From Phascolomyces articulosus (taxonomy: Eukaryota > Mucoromycota > Mucoromycetes > Mucorales > Lichtheimiaceae), in NCBI GenBank assembly GCA_025677815.1, contig JAIXMP010000011.1, positions 124,001 through 188,000 of the forward strand: a stretch of DNA of 64,000 bases, given 5' to 3'. How positions within the stretch are numbered: the stretch's first letter is position 1; each line of letters begins with the position of its first letter. A program made the translations under genes and the position numbers. The notes below the pieces were generated by a model, which had not been told where the DNA came from, ran no database searches, and worked only from the letters and a program-made list of their open reading frames with translations. Below are positions 23,678-37,100 of the stretch, piece by piece.

Positions 23678-26600
23678 ATGAGTCAGGTAAAAATGAATAA
23701 AAAATAAGAACTTTTTGATTCCATAAAGTTCATTTCTTTGTTTTTTTTCTTTTCTTTCTTTTTTGACCTCATGTTCCATTACAATAATAATAAAAGTATG
23801 TATAACGCACTATTCCAAAAAAAAAGGTTATTAAAAATGTTTTTTTTAATATTATTATATATGAAAAAAAAAAAATATTTTTAGTCTAAAGCAACTCGAC
23901 CTGCCATAAATTATAAACTCAAAGATAATCCATTTTTTGCTGCAGAACAAAAAGACGCGAAACCTCCTTTGGCAAAAATTAATAAGAGTCCTGTAACACA
24001 AACTACAACGTCAAAATTACCCAAACCTTCGTTATCTTCTTCCACAACAACTACAACATCAACGACAAAAGATACGTCGACTCGAAAAAATGTGCGTGCT
24101 TCTGTGCAAAGAATGGCGGCTTCTAGTACAGTATCGGCGAATCCTTGGAAAGCTAAAATGGTGAAACCCAGTGCTCTTTCGAAAAAACAAACCTCGGATA
24201 CTAATAACAACAGTACAACCACAACCACGACTTCTGCTGGAGCGGCGATCGAAAAACCTTCATCCATGAGTACAGCACCCTCCACCACGGCGAAAACAAT
24301 CACGACGACTACGCTTAAAAGTGCTGTTCGAAGGACACCTTCCTCTTCCTCATCAACATCTTCATCATCCGTAACGACACCATCACCATCAACAACAACT
24401 ACGACTACTAAACCTTCACAACAAAGAGAAGATTTGGCAAGAATTAAACAAAAGTTCGCAACAGCCGGACCATCATCCAGGTCGATTCCTTCTCCGTCCA
24501 CAACCCATAATGAAGATATCAAGGAGAAAAAGGAGGAAAAGGTGACATCTACGGAGAAAGTGCTATCAGTGACAGATGCTCCTGTCATTGAAAATAAATC
24601 AACTTTGGAGGATGATAGTACTGCGACATCCAAAGATTTAACAGAATCCCTTTTGAAGTCTTTGTCAGTCAATGATAACCCAACACCTCCTTCTACTACC
24701 AATATGCCAGTCTTTATTCATCCATTAGACAAATCTATTCCAACCAAAAATTCAAATGGTCAACTTACTACAGCCAATAGAATGATGACAGACAACAGTA
24801 ACAGCAACGACGTGACAGGAGAAAAACACCCGAGAATCAACAGTGCAATGAGCCATGCCAGTAGTAGCAGCTCTTCCAGTAGTAGTGCCAATGATTCCAT
24901 CTTTGACGAAGCAAAAAACACAAAGAATGGTATTTTGGATAAAAGTTCACCTTTAGCCAGTACAACCAATAGTAGTACAACAACATTTAATTCAAGTAGT
25001 ACAAGCATTGAAAAACCACTTGCTTCACCATCTCTCCCCACTCTACTTCCAAAAGAGAGGATGGCAACAAAAAAACAGGACGAAAATGGTATAAAAGAAT
25101 TGGGCATTGGAGGAGGAGTGGCTATGAGTACGAGTACAAGTCACACAAGCGGTATCCGATCAGTAGAAAGGGAAATGAAACATAATAAGGAGGATGATGA
25201 TGATAATGACGATGACGAACCGCTTGGTAATAAAGTGACACTCGCCAATGCATTACAAGCTTTACGTCCTACCAGTCAACAGAGTCAAGTCAGTATTTCT
25301 AGTCTCCGTAGTTTCAGCAGTGCCGATAGCAGCAGTAGCAGTGACTATGGTGATAATGATGACGACGAGGATGATATTCAAGAAATAAATAGGGGAACAT
25401 CATTTAGCACACCTCATACAGCATCTTCCAATATCCCTGGTATTTCAAAACCTGAACCAACACCAATAACAGCTTCTAGTAATACTACTTCTACTTCCAC
25501 TACCTCAACTGCTTTTGGTATTACTTTGCCATGGTCTCAATATTCACATGCTCACACTTTACCAACACCGGATGAAACCACTCTTAGCAGTAAAATGATG
25601 ATGGCAGATTCCGCTGAAATTGGACGTCAATTAGCTGTCTCTCATGCTGCACTTACCGCCATGGAGTTTCCAACATTAAATGGTATTATGGATGCAGAAA
25701 AATGGCGAATGGTAAATATATTTTTTTCTTGGAAAAAAAAAACTTATCTCATTTTGTCATCCCATGTCTAACTTTAAGAAAAATATTATATATTAAAGAA
25801 ATATTCACGAGCCAGATCGAAGGTGGATAGTATTCGTGATCGAGTTTTACTGGAAACAAATATACAACGCGCCTACAGTTCAATGCTTAAACTTGCTGTG
25901 GATCATCATGATCGACCTCTCGTGATGGATATACACGCACGCTCAAGCAATATTGATCAATTAACTCAAGAACTTTATTATACCTTTTCTCATGTCTGTG
26001 AATCTCAAGAACGGTATTTACATCATCTTGCAGGTACATTGGCCATCACTTTTCAAAGCGAGGATCGATCATGGGATACAACCACCACTGCTGTACCACA
26101 AAACACCACCACAATGACGACTGCAACCTTCTCACCATCAAGTAACAACAATAAAAAACGACGTGAAGATTATCCTGATGTTGTTTTACGACTTGAAAAA
26201 TTGGCCAAGAAGTGTTCATTTTCACTTACTTCAAAATCAAACCATCATCATGATCTTTTCAAACGCAGCATAACAAAAAGTAGTGCTACCACGATCTCTT
26301 CCACTACACGTCGTCATGCCGATAGTGTCAGTGATGATGGTAATCTTTCAGACGATTCCATGTTTCATACATCTGTACGGACAAGTATGACGAGTTTTGA
26401 CGATTACCAACAAGCTCATGCTCTCTTGGATATCATTGAAAAACAACTTTCCATCGATAACACGATGACTTACGTTGCAGGCGACAAGAGTCATGATAAT
26501 GGCAATGCTGCTGTATTAGAAAAAGAATTGATGCAATTACGTGAACGAGAGGCAGACATGCAACATCGATTCGATACTCAATCTGCTGAATTCTCAAGAC

Positions 26601-27859
26601 AAAGACAAGAATGGGAAAACAAATTATTACAAGCAAAACAACAACAACCAAACAATACATCCTCATCCACATTTATGCGACAACAACAACAAAAATTAGA
26701 ACAACAATTAACGCTTGAAGTGGAAGCACGTGAGGCATCACAAAAACAACTAAAAGAAGCGACGTTGGGGCAACAAGAATTGCAAAAACAATTGGATCGT
26801 TATCGTGATGAAGCATATCAAGCCAAGCAAAGAGAGTCCAGGTTACATGATGAACAAGCAGCACTCAATCGTCGTGTACAAGAACTTGAGTTGGAAGTCA
26901 TGATGGCTACTACAGAACCTTCCTCTTCACAGAAACAACACGAAAATCGATCGATGGAACCCTCATCAGCCGATAACGACAAAAAGATATCTGAACTCAA
27001 TCAATCCCTTTTGCAGGCGAATAGGCGTGAGAAAGAGCTGGTACAAAAGATTCAAGAACTGGAAAAAGAAATAATATACAACAATGAACGATATTCTTCC
27101 TCTGCACTGTCTATTCAACAACATAATTCTGATTACCAAACCTTGATGCAAGAAAAACAAAGCATCCAAAAGGAATTGGAAACTTCCAAACAACGTGAAA
27201 ATTCAACAAGAGATCGATTGGATACTTTGCATGCCCAAGTGAATCAAGCTTTGACCAAGGCATCGGCTCCTTCCTTAGATGCTTTGGTGACCCTATTATT
27301 ACAACAACACCCTGTTTCAATAGCATCTTCGACAGCGCCACCCACGCGAGGTTCATCCATGGCAGCATCCAAGGATAATGTCCAACAAGAATTAGATCAA
27401 CTACATGCAGCATTCAAATCAGCCCAAGAAGAATATACCCGAAGAGAAGCCGCCTTGATGCTTCAATCCGCCAGTGTGGAAGCAGAATTAGGAGCCATCT
27501 TCAAAGAATACGACAAATTGACACGTAATATTACCGACTTTAACCATGAACGTAAAAAGTATGAGCAACACGTCCAAGCTTTGACACGTGAAAAACATTT
27601 GTTGGATAAACAATTGGCGGATTTCAAGGTTAAGGACGGTATCGGCAAAGATGGTAGCACGATGACATTACGTAAAGAATTCCGTCAATTGATGGCCAAG
27701 GTTAAGGCTGAACATGAACAAGAAATTGAAAAAGAGTCTGAGAAACGACATCAAGTGGAAATCGAACTTCGTAATATGAAGCATGAATTAGAAATGAAAC
27801 GGTGGGATACAGTCAATACAGGTGTTCAAACTACATTTGTTGCTTATCCTATTAATTAA
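23678..27859 (+). CDS. Long coiled-coil protein, probably Uds1-like (up-regulated during septation)
   Basis: Proposed exons are 23678-23686 (Met-Ser-Gln only), 23885-25711 and 25799-27859, giving 1,298 residues. The nine-base first exon is inferred: ATGAGTCAG is followed by a good donor, and the second exon is open from a TAG acceptor. Residues about 5-30 (KATRPAINYKLKDNPFFAAE) are conserved-looking. About 30-520 is Ser/Thr-rich and probably disordered, with an acidic patch near 420. Around 560-720 lies a helical region (EKWRMKYSRARSKVDSIRDR) resembling the Uds1 domain, then coiled coil from about 845 to the end with heptads such as LEKELMQLREREADMQ. Such proteins act at septa or the cell cortex. 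The family call is by resemblance only; coding status is firm. Confidence 0.8.
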
Positions 27860-28356
27860 ACCATCCATTTTACCAACATCCATCATTGACTCTTACTCAT
27901 ACCTTTACTACTACTACTATTGCTACATTTTACTACTATCCCTACTACTACCATGTAATATTTTTTTTTATTTCGTAATATATAGATTCTAAGTAACTAT
28001 TTTTTTTTCATTATTTTCATTTCATCACCCAATCCTTCCACTCTATTTTTTAATTATTATTATCCCAAACTCTCCATTTATCAAACACAGCAACAACAAC
28101 AGCATTCATATCTTTCACAACTCTACACTTATCACCATCTCATTTTTATACTGTGTACATTTAGTAAATAGTAACTCCATTCATTATGTAGTTTTTTCTT
28201 ATACGTATTTTATTGAAGAAAATTACATTATTAAAAAAAGAGAAACTTGCATTGCATTGCATATTTTTTTCACAAACAGCGATTCTTTTTTTTTTTTTTT
28301 GTGAATAGCATTAAACAATTATATGTATATTATTACGCTCTACATAATGAAGTACA
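27860..28356. other. Intergenic region, 3' side of two convergent genes
   Basis: Convergent 3' ends; contains ACT/TAC-type simple repeats around 27905-27955 and poly-T tracts. Nothing coding is visible. Confidence 0.7.
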
Positions 28357-29090
28357 TCACACCAGATTCATATCAATAGCAATTCGACCAATATTACGTG
28401 TTTCAGGACATCCTGGAGGATAAGATGTTCCAACATCCACTTGTCCCGTTTCTCGAAAACCTAATCGTTTGTACCAATGAAGTGATTTAGGTCTTGTTTC
28501 CCAGACTTTAATCATACTATGAACGAAGCCAATTTGTTTGACAAATTTGAGTCCTTCACGATAAAGCATGAACCCAACTCCTCTGAACCGATACTTTGGA
28601 TCAACAGCAAAAAGTACTACTACTATAGTAGGGCCTTTCTTCTTGTCATCTTAAATCTCTTTTTGTTCGACTTGAACAACGCCTACAACGGCTTCTTTTC
28701 TTACGAATCTGCTGATATGCTTGTTATAAACGATTTGTCTATAAAAAGCACAGAGAAGGAAGAGGATGCTCCATTGCATTTCTTGATTCGTTGAACAATT
28801 TCTTCGGTTTCGACCCGGTTGGTAGTTACAACATTCTTGATCGAAATCTGTCCTCCTTTATATATATATATATATTATAACCAATAGATAGGTACAGCTA
28901 GTAAAGCAATATTCTTTCTTTTGTCATAACATGATGCAAGATGATTTATAGTCTTTGTTATTATTTTAAATTACCATCACCTACATATGTAGGCAGAATC
29001 AACCACTGAAATAATGTCTTCTGTATGGTGTAAATCATTGGGGTTCAGGGCTTTTATATACATACCGGACGATGATGCGCGGTGCACCAT
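28357..29090 (-). pseudogene. GNAT-family N-acetyltransferase, apparently inactivated
   Basis: The 3' part (28357-28650) encodes a typical GNAT core: VLFAVDPKYRFRGVGFML, with the RxxGxG acetyl-CoA loop, then FVHSMIKVWETRPKSLHWYK and LGFRETGQ. Reading upstream in the same frame, similarity continues through FVRKEAVVGVVQVEQKEI but crosses a TAA at 28651-28653. A possible acceptor (TTTTTATAG) precedes that block near 28740. Farther upstream a stretch with QISIKNVVTTNRVETEEI fits the N-terminal part, and ATG at 29090 with a donor after eight codons may be the start. No intron choice I found joins these pieces cleanly. The likeliest reading is a gene with a nonsense mutation; a missed intron around 28650 is the alternative. 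Confidence 0.6.
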
Positions 29091-30265
29091 TTTTATTTTG
29101 AAATAAATAATAAAAAAAAATACAAAAAACTACGTAGCAGTGATGCTTCTCTATATTGCCGTCGTTCTTGTGCAGCATGGAAAATAAGTACTTCTTCTTT
29201 TAATATATTTAAGGGGCAAAAAAACTAAGTAAAACTAGTTTTATGTTGATGCATATTGATGCATAGATTGTTTTTTTTTTTTTTTTTTTTTTTTTTTACC
29301 ATGGAGGTAATATAGTTCAGTGGATCGATTTGTTTGCTGTTGTATTTCAAGTCTAATAATGGCAGCATTCATTTATTTTATATGATTAATGTTATGCTAT
29401 ATATAAATACAAGAGTGTAATACCATTTACTGTACACATGGTACGCTCTATTCAACAGTAAATGGTCGATTGTGTGTATTTTTTTTTTTTGAAAATAAGG
29501 AAAAATCACCTTACATGTTACTTTTTCTAGCCTGGCAATAAAATGGCCATATCACCGTGACCTTTTGTCCTAATATGCAAAGGTTGGGACGATATACTAC
29601 CTACTTATTCCTCATTGATTCATCTACCATGGTGTATCTCATCACTTCAACAAAATAGTATCATTTCTGTTGTTCTTAATAAGGCAGCATTGTATTATTA
29701 GTAACTAAAACAATTGTTAGTCGCTATATGCTGCTACTGGTTTTTTTTATATCTATTATTTACATAATGTTCATGCGTGCACTAGCATAAACAGCTGGGT
29801 TGGTATAAAAAAAGAAGGCATCGTTATTATTAAGTATAATTCAAAGAGAATAGGAGATAGTAATCCCAATTTATCCCTTGTATATGTACAATGTTTTACA
29901 TGTATCAAATGACGAAACGCATGGAATGATACAAGCCGCCATGCGTAAAAAGAACCCTGCTCTAGTCTATCACAACTTCTATTTCGTTTGAAGAATAGTA
30001 ATTTTTTGGAAGTATATTTCGCGCTATTTCCAATGCATATCCCTCCACCTAGAAATACATCAGGACATTTGATTATTTTTAGCTCAGGGACTATAGTACG
30101 AACAAATGTGATAAATCTGTGATGTCAAAAATAGTAAATAGAAAACATTTTATATCATAAAATAAAGATTATTGTTGTATATTATAAGTATAAATTATAT
30201 ATCATAGCAGTAGTAACACCATTCCATTGATTGATTTTGAAATATAATATATATATATATATATA
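29091..30265. other. Intergenic region with poly-T tract and inverted repeat
   Basis: No gene is visible. A poly-T run of about 27 lies at 29271-29297. A perfect 12-bp inverted repeat lies at 29422-29433 and 29455-29466. An AT microsatellite at about 30246-30266 abuts the stop of the transporter gene. Confidence 0.65.
29422..29466. repeat. Perfect 12-bp inverted repeat
   Basis: ACCATTTACTGT at 29422-29433 is exactly reverse-complemented at 29455-29466, with a 21-nt loop. It may form a hairpin RNA or mark a small transposable element. No target duplication is evident. Confidence 0.7.
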
Positions 30266-33163
30266 TCACGAATGTTGTTGGACATCTTTAGTCTTTTTCT
30301 CTCGCATCAGTTTCCAACGTGCGCGATTCTTTTGAATATATATAACACAAAATGAACCAAAAAACAATATAAAACCATAGGTTGTATAAAGAACTCCCCG
30401 GCCAGTCAAATTTTCCAAACCGATGACTGTCAATATACTGATAAATGTAAAAATGGATCGCATCATTTCAAAACATGCTACACAATAAAAAAATTAGATT
30501 CGTATGGGTTGGTAAGAAGGATGAACGTGATTATAGCATATTTAAAAAACGAGAATTCAAGAAGCTGTATCAGTAGTATTCACAACAATTAAGTTATATA
30601 CATATACCTTGTATAGATGTTCCTTCCTCAGGGGTGCATTGCACAGCATATATAATAAGAATACATATCCATAACAGGGTTGAAAATTGACCTTTTTTTT
30701 AAAAAAATAATACATACCCATTATTTTTAAAAGTACAAATAGATACATATCAAAGCAGAAATAAAATGCTTTTAGTACATAGATACAACCTACTCATCAA
30801 TGAATATCTTTGATATTGTTCTTACTTACCAAACATCTGTGCAAGCAATCCAACAGCAAAATGAAACTGTTTTTCAATACACCATCCGTATGTAATGCTA
30901 GCGCCACTCATGACCAAAGCAGCGGGTAAGAGTAGGGATTTACTGAGGCGCATTTCTGGGTATATTTCGGAATGACTCTTTTTTGCCTTCTCTACATATT
31001 TTTTATATCGTTTGTCTGAGATAGACCCTGCAATGAATGCGCTTATGATCGTACCAATGGCACCTGGCAAGAAACATAAACCAACATGTATTGAATCGAA
31101 ATGGTAGATTTGGCTATATGCCCATGCGAAGGATATGGTAAAAGCATAACCTACAAATGTTCTATATACATTATTGTTTATAGAGTTAGAGTGAGTATTA
31201 CAAAGCTAAGCGAAGAAATTGAAACGACGCCTCATTGCGAAAAGAAAAACATATACAACAATCTACATACATGATTCCGATATAAATTGAACATGTTAAA
31301 ATATTTGGATATTTTAATAACTTCAAGGAACTGACCGGGTTAATTAATAAGAACTTTTGTTTTGGTGAATCCAAGTTGTTATTGTTGTCTTTCTGATTGT
31401 CATCAAGGGTTAATACTAGTTTTTTCTGTAAATATCGTTGCTTCTTTGCTTTGATTACTTTTTTGTTGGTCTCTGGTAACAAGAATATAATCAATACTAA
31501 TAAAATTCCAAAACAAATGGACATTGACCAGAATAAGCTTCGCCATCCAAAAAACTGATTTAGTATTCCCCCGATAATTGGTCTATATAATAACATGAAT
31601 CGTTAGTTATCGGTTCAAAATTGGTTGTTATTAACAATGTAAGTTATATACTTGAGAAGCCTAATGTTCCCATAGATAAAGAAAATACCCCTTACCCAAG
31701 AGCTGTTGCAGAGATAGGAATAGCGCTATTCAAGGCCAAGGCTTTCCCTTTTGAACTGTCATTAAATATTTCTGAGATTGTTCCCACAGAAACCGTACGA
31801 CCCTTTTTTTTTTTGAAGGACCATATTAGATATATTAATATATGCACTGCACCTTACATCACTTTTTCTTCTTACTTATAATGTTATATATATACTACGT
31901 ACCACTCCACCACCAATACCAGCGATAGTTCGGAATACAATCATCGTTTCAATGTTAACTGATAATGCACATCCCATATGTCCCACAATCATGATCAAAC
32001 TTGATATTAAATAAATAGGCCGTCGTCCTATACATGATAATGAATCATCATCGTCCAAATAGGATAGAGATGTATGGTCACTAAATATTAATTGGATAGT
32101 ACCTTCAATAGTTACATTTCAACAAGGAGCACAACGCTGTTATTGTTTTATGTAATGTATAATAAATAGTGATAGTAGTATGTAATAGAAAAGAAAAAAG
32201 ACTCTTTTTACTTACCATAAATATTACTGTAGGAAGCCCAAAGTACAGGCTGTCATTTTTGTATTAAGATTGTTAGTTTTTATTTTTCAATATTATTCCA
32301 TTTTCAAACTTTTTAACGTGATAAGACTCTATTTAGGATACGAGAACAATACGTACAACAAACCCAGTAATAAGTGAATGAGAAGCGGCTATAAATAAAT
32401 TTTAGCAAATATTCTGATTACTAAATGTCGTAATTGCGGCGCAAGTAAGAGTATCTCTTATACTATCTAGATCAAACTTACTGCATATTTCTTTATTTTT
32501 TTCTCCTTACCTATCGCGTTAGTTACAGTTTCAGTAGTATTCAACCCGTCCCGTATATAAGGGAATGTAGGAAACTAAAAAAATAGTACGTGCAACACGC
32601 CGTCCCCATTTTTTTAATTATTGCGTGTTATATAGGTTTCATCATAATATTTCGGTATTGTTAGTTATTTTTTCAAATTCATGACTTATTACCAATGCTG
32701 TACTCGCTAATTGAGTTCTAAGTATAAAAGAAAAAAATCAGAATGCGTAATGTATTAGTAATAGTATATATGCCATTGTTTATATGAGTATATATACTTA
32801 CATTGCTGGTAAAGATGTCACAATAGTAAAAATGACACATTTTTTGACAGTTGAATAGTCTTTTGTCTCATCGTTGTCATCGAATTGTTCTTTATGATTT
32901 AGATATTTTAAGTTTAAAATATAAGTATTTTTTTCATGAAGAGTATCCTTCATCGACCAAATATATATTATACATTGAAATAGAAGCCTACCGGTGTATT
33001 CATCTTGTTTATGATGTATAAACTCAACGTCATCGCCATTACCATTGTTACGTGGGATCTTTCCTTCATCTTTCTCATCTTTTCCATCAATAGTTGTATT
33101 CTTTGATGTATCTTTCTCATGGATAGAAGAACTCTGTGTATCATCATTCTGCGCGTTACTCAT
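30266..33163 (-). CDS. Major facilitator superfamily transporter, DHA1-like
   Basis: Twelve exons assemble with no frame break: 32992-33163, 32802-32889, 32693-32717, 32511-32574, 32357-32388, 32216-32249, 31903-32027, 31696-31802, 31271-31582, 30830-31161, 30608-30691 and 30266-30477. The product is 528 residues. The N-terminal 60 are polar and cytosolic. MFS marks in order: PVLWASYSNIYGRRPIYLIS (motif A), FRTIAGIGGGV, GTISEIFNDSSKGKALAL, LGPIIGGILNQFFGWRSLFW, FLLPETNKK, and late helices with GSISDKRYKKY. This arrangement is that of proton-coupled drug or polyamine exporters of fungi. Several exons are only 25-34 nt, so automated models may fail. Substrate is unknown. Its 5' side faces the transposon, whose left end is about 360 bp away. 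Confidence 0.93.
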
Positions 33164-33525
33164 TTTTTTATATTATTGTAGGAAATAAAAACAAGAAGGT
33201 GAAAGGAATATAAAAGAAAAATGAAAAACGGAAGAAAATAATGGGTGGTTTTATATGTTTGAAAACCAACGCCTCAGGGGATTTTCTTTGTTTATTTCTA
33301 CGGGGCTATTTATTTACTTTTTACTCGTCTTAACTCAACTCTTCTTATTTGATTTGACAAAAGAATATTTATAAAAATAAAGTTAGAATAAAGCATATTA
33401 TTCAACTAGCGGATTTTTTTTTGCGTGTATCTATCCTAGAAAAATAGCTAGTCTTCTATATGGAAATAAAAACAGGAACATGATGCATCTTTTTTGAAAT
33501 TTTGATATATATACGCTTTGATATA

Positions 33526-33551
33526 CACTGTGCGAAATGGGACCTGTCATG
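33526..33551 (+). repeat. Left terminal inverted repeat of the CACTA-like element
   Basis: Begins CACTGTGCGAAATGGGAC and ends TGTCATG. Matches the right terminus at 23 of 26 positions. A GTGATAG motif follows at 33568-33574. Confidence 0.85.
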
Positions 33552-34107
33552 CTGTTTTGAAACAGAGTGATAGATAGCAAGAAAAATGTAATATGGGAGG
33601 ATGCATCGAATGCAGCAGCCATAAAAAGGTCATACATTCCATAATTTCCTTTTATATAGGTAAAAAAAAATTGATATGCAAGCGAAAAAATACGTATGCA
33701 CGACATCTTAGAATAGATACCTCATTCATTTTTTTTAAAAGTGAAAAGCACCATGTTTTTAAATATTACGTGTCCCTTAGGTTTGCAATACAATAAAAAA
33801 AGCATATTCCGTTTTGTTTTGTTTTTGTTTTGTGTTTTTTTTTAAATATATATATGTACATAATGTAAAAGATTACATATTACTGTGTTACATAACATAA
33901 CACAAAGTTTAATTATATTAATTATGCAGTATAACTCCATTATTGGTGTTAAAAACATTACGACCATGTTTTGTACTTATATATTGCATTATCCCTAATG
34001 TAAAAACATGTACAAAATGAACAATAGGTAGAAGTAATACTTATTATAAAGTAATGAGGTGCCAAAATAAAAGAATCAATATCAACTTCTCTTTTTTTAA
34101 TATTATC

Positions 34108-37100
34108 ATGACCAGTAATCAGAATAATTCGCTAGAAGTAGATGGTGTTGCTTGTTTCTGCACTCGTTGCTCAGTAACTGGTGCTTTTGGCTATCAAATA
34201 GTTACAGAAAGAAAATTGGAGTATCATCGAACTAGTGATTGTAACGATGTCTTAAACAACATTTTTCATAGTGGTACTTTTAATAACTTGTTTTATTTTA
34301 GTTGTATAATATATTTACTTTAACTATATAATGTTTATACAGTACCCGCTATTATTGTTACATATGAAGCCAATATACAGAGGGTGAGCCAATAGACATA
34401 ATCACCAGTGCCAGTACCACCGTCGCCATTACAAGAATCAGCAGCACCAAATAATGAGCAAATGGGTATTGATGATCCTAATTCACCAACAAGAAATGGT
34501 ATGATGTACTGTTGCATTTAATTATAAAAAAGCGAATATGTTGTTCATGATTTTTGTATAGTATAGCTCATGTTCCACATCGTCGTACAAGCTTTTCATC
34601 TGAGGATGACATCTTTTCCAATTACTCTGATGTTGAAAATGAAGAACTAGTGACGATGATCGTATTGCTGATGCTGATGATATTGAATTTGATGCTGGTG
34701 ATCAAGGTCATACAATACATGAACCTGATGTTGATATTGACCGAGATTGGTGTGTTTTTATAGGATTTTTTATACTGAGTAGCAATATCTAACTATTATG
34801 TATATTAAAAAGACACTTACCTCAATCGTACTCTTCCTATCTCCAATTACGGCCATCCTGTCATTATTCTTATAATCGTTTTTATCGTATTGTTCCAGCT
34901 CCATTTCATGTCCGAGCATTTGACATGGTGTTTGATCGAATTTTGTGCCACTATCCTCAGAGATATCCAACCTAGTCTTGATATTCCTCGTTCTCTTGCA
35001 ACATTACTTACCGCTACTGACTTCAATCTGTTAGCAGATAATATACGTAAATATGTGTCTTGTTCACAATGTCACTGCTTATATATGGTATCCGACCCAG
35101 ACTGCCCAAGAGCATGTATCAATGATGATATTCGTTTTGGTGGTGCTACTTGTGATAATAAACTCTTTAGAATTATTGGCAATCAACTGAAGCCAATAAA
35201 GGAATTTAGTTATCAGGCATTAGGTGCATCGATTAGACGGTTGTTTCTTCGTCCAGGATTTGAACAAGAGATTGAGCAATGGCGTGGTCGAAGACGGGAT
35301 GAGGACGGCATCTACGATGTCTATGATGATGATATGTGGCGACAATTCAATGACATTCATGGAAACCGATTTGTTCAAGGGCCTCGTTCATTGTTGCTGA
35401 CACTTAACATTGATTGGTTAAGTCCTTTTGCTCACTCGGAATACACAATAGGAAGCATCTTCCTTTGTATTAATAATCTGCCGAGGTCCTGTCGTTTTAA
35501 ATCAGAAAATGCTATCCTTATTGCTGTTATGGCTGGGCCAAAGGAATCACGTACACATGACATCAATAATTACCTTCGACCTTTGGTAGATGAATTGGAG
35601 ACTTAGTATACTGGGCAAGTGATTCCTACTGCTGATCATCCAGAAGGAGTTAATGTTCGTTTGGGTCTATTTAATGTTGCCTGCGATATTCCTGCTACTC
35701 GCAAGGTGTGAAGTTTTACTTCACATGCAAGTCATTGTGCCTGTCATAGATGTGATCGCCAGTTCAATACATTTTCTGGAACAACCAATATAGATTACTC
35801 TGGTTTGGACGTTGCTAATTGGCAGTTGCGGAATGATCAAAATAATCGTATGTATGCTGAGCAATGGCGTGATGCTCAAACAATGACAGAACGAAGAGAA
35901 ATTGAACGCGAGCATGGGACAAGGTAGTCTGATCTGTATCATCTCTCACATTTCTTACCAGTACGCATGACAATAGTGGATCCATTACACAATCTGTTTC
36001 TTGGTACTGCGAAACGCATGGTAAAGATATGGATGACCGAGCATGAAGACAGTAATCATGGCATTTTCAACGCAGCTGTTCTTAAAGATATGCAACAAGA
36101 AGCAAATGGTATCGTCGTTCCTCCTGATTATGTTGTCCTAGGTCAAAAAATTGGTGATGGGTTACGTTGTAACCCCCCAGAAAGAACCGCAGTTATTACC
36201 ATTATTACTACGAAACAACTCTATATATAAATACTGTTACTGCGACAACATTGGTTTATCTTACCTTTTGGTATCTTCCAATTAACAAGAGATACATACA
36301 AACGCAGCAACATATTTATAAATATAATTATCACTTATTCAACACATTATATTATTATTGGATATTCATTTATTACCGCAGTATCTCGTAGCAACTGCAG
36401 TATCTTCACATGTTGTTACTTAGGATAGAAATATTTAATTATTGGAAAACATATAAATACCCCACTATTTTGTATCTGAAATAAAATCAATCAATTATAC
36501 TTCTCTTTATCATATACATAAATTTTAAGAGTATTGATTCACTCAAGACCGAACTGGCTTGTTTTAATTTTACTGTAGCTTAAAGAAAGCTCAACATTTC
36601 AATATAGGACAGACGTAACATTCCTGATCCTTATTCTATTATCATTACCAAGTCGGAAGTAACATACCTGACTTTGACTATTATCATTGAATTCAAGACA
36701 TTATATCAAGGCTTATATCATATAGTAACATACTACACAAGTTACTCTTTTGTAATAACAAGAACTGCTAATCCAAGCTTCACTTGCTATACATTTTTAT
36801 ACTTCAAACAATAATTCAATTATATATCATATATTATTCGTATCATATATTTTATTGTGGCCTAAAGAATCCACGTTAATATAGCTGTATAATCACATAT
36901 AAACAGATATTTGCTTAAAACATTAGTATTGATATCTGTTACTTTAATCGGTGTAATATACGTTAATATTACTGGTGCTCACTAAATATCACGAACTGAT
37001 ATATAAATCTTAGTTACTATAAGAGTTGTAATTATAAGAAGCAAAGCCTATTAGTAACATCGTGTTGCTCACCAAAAGCCCTGTTACTCAATATTACTAA

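Noticed and set aside
23911..24702. 263-codon minus frame opposite the coiled-coil gene
   Set aside because: Antisense shadow of Ser/Thr-rich codons; Val/Leu/Glu-rich product with no motif.
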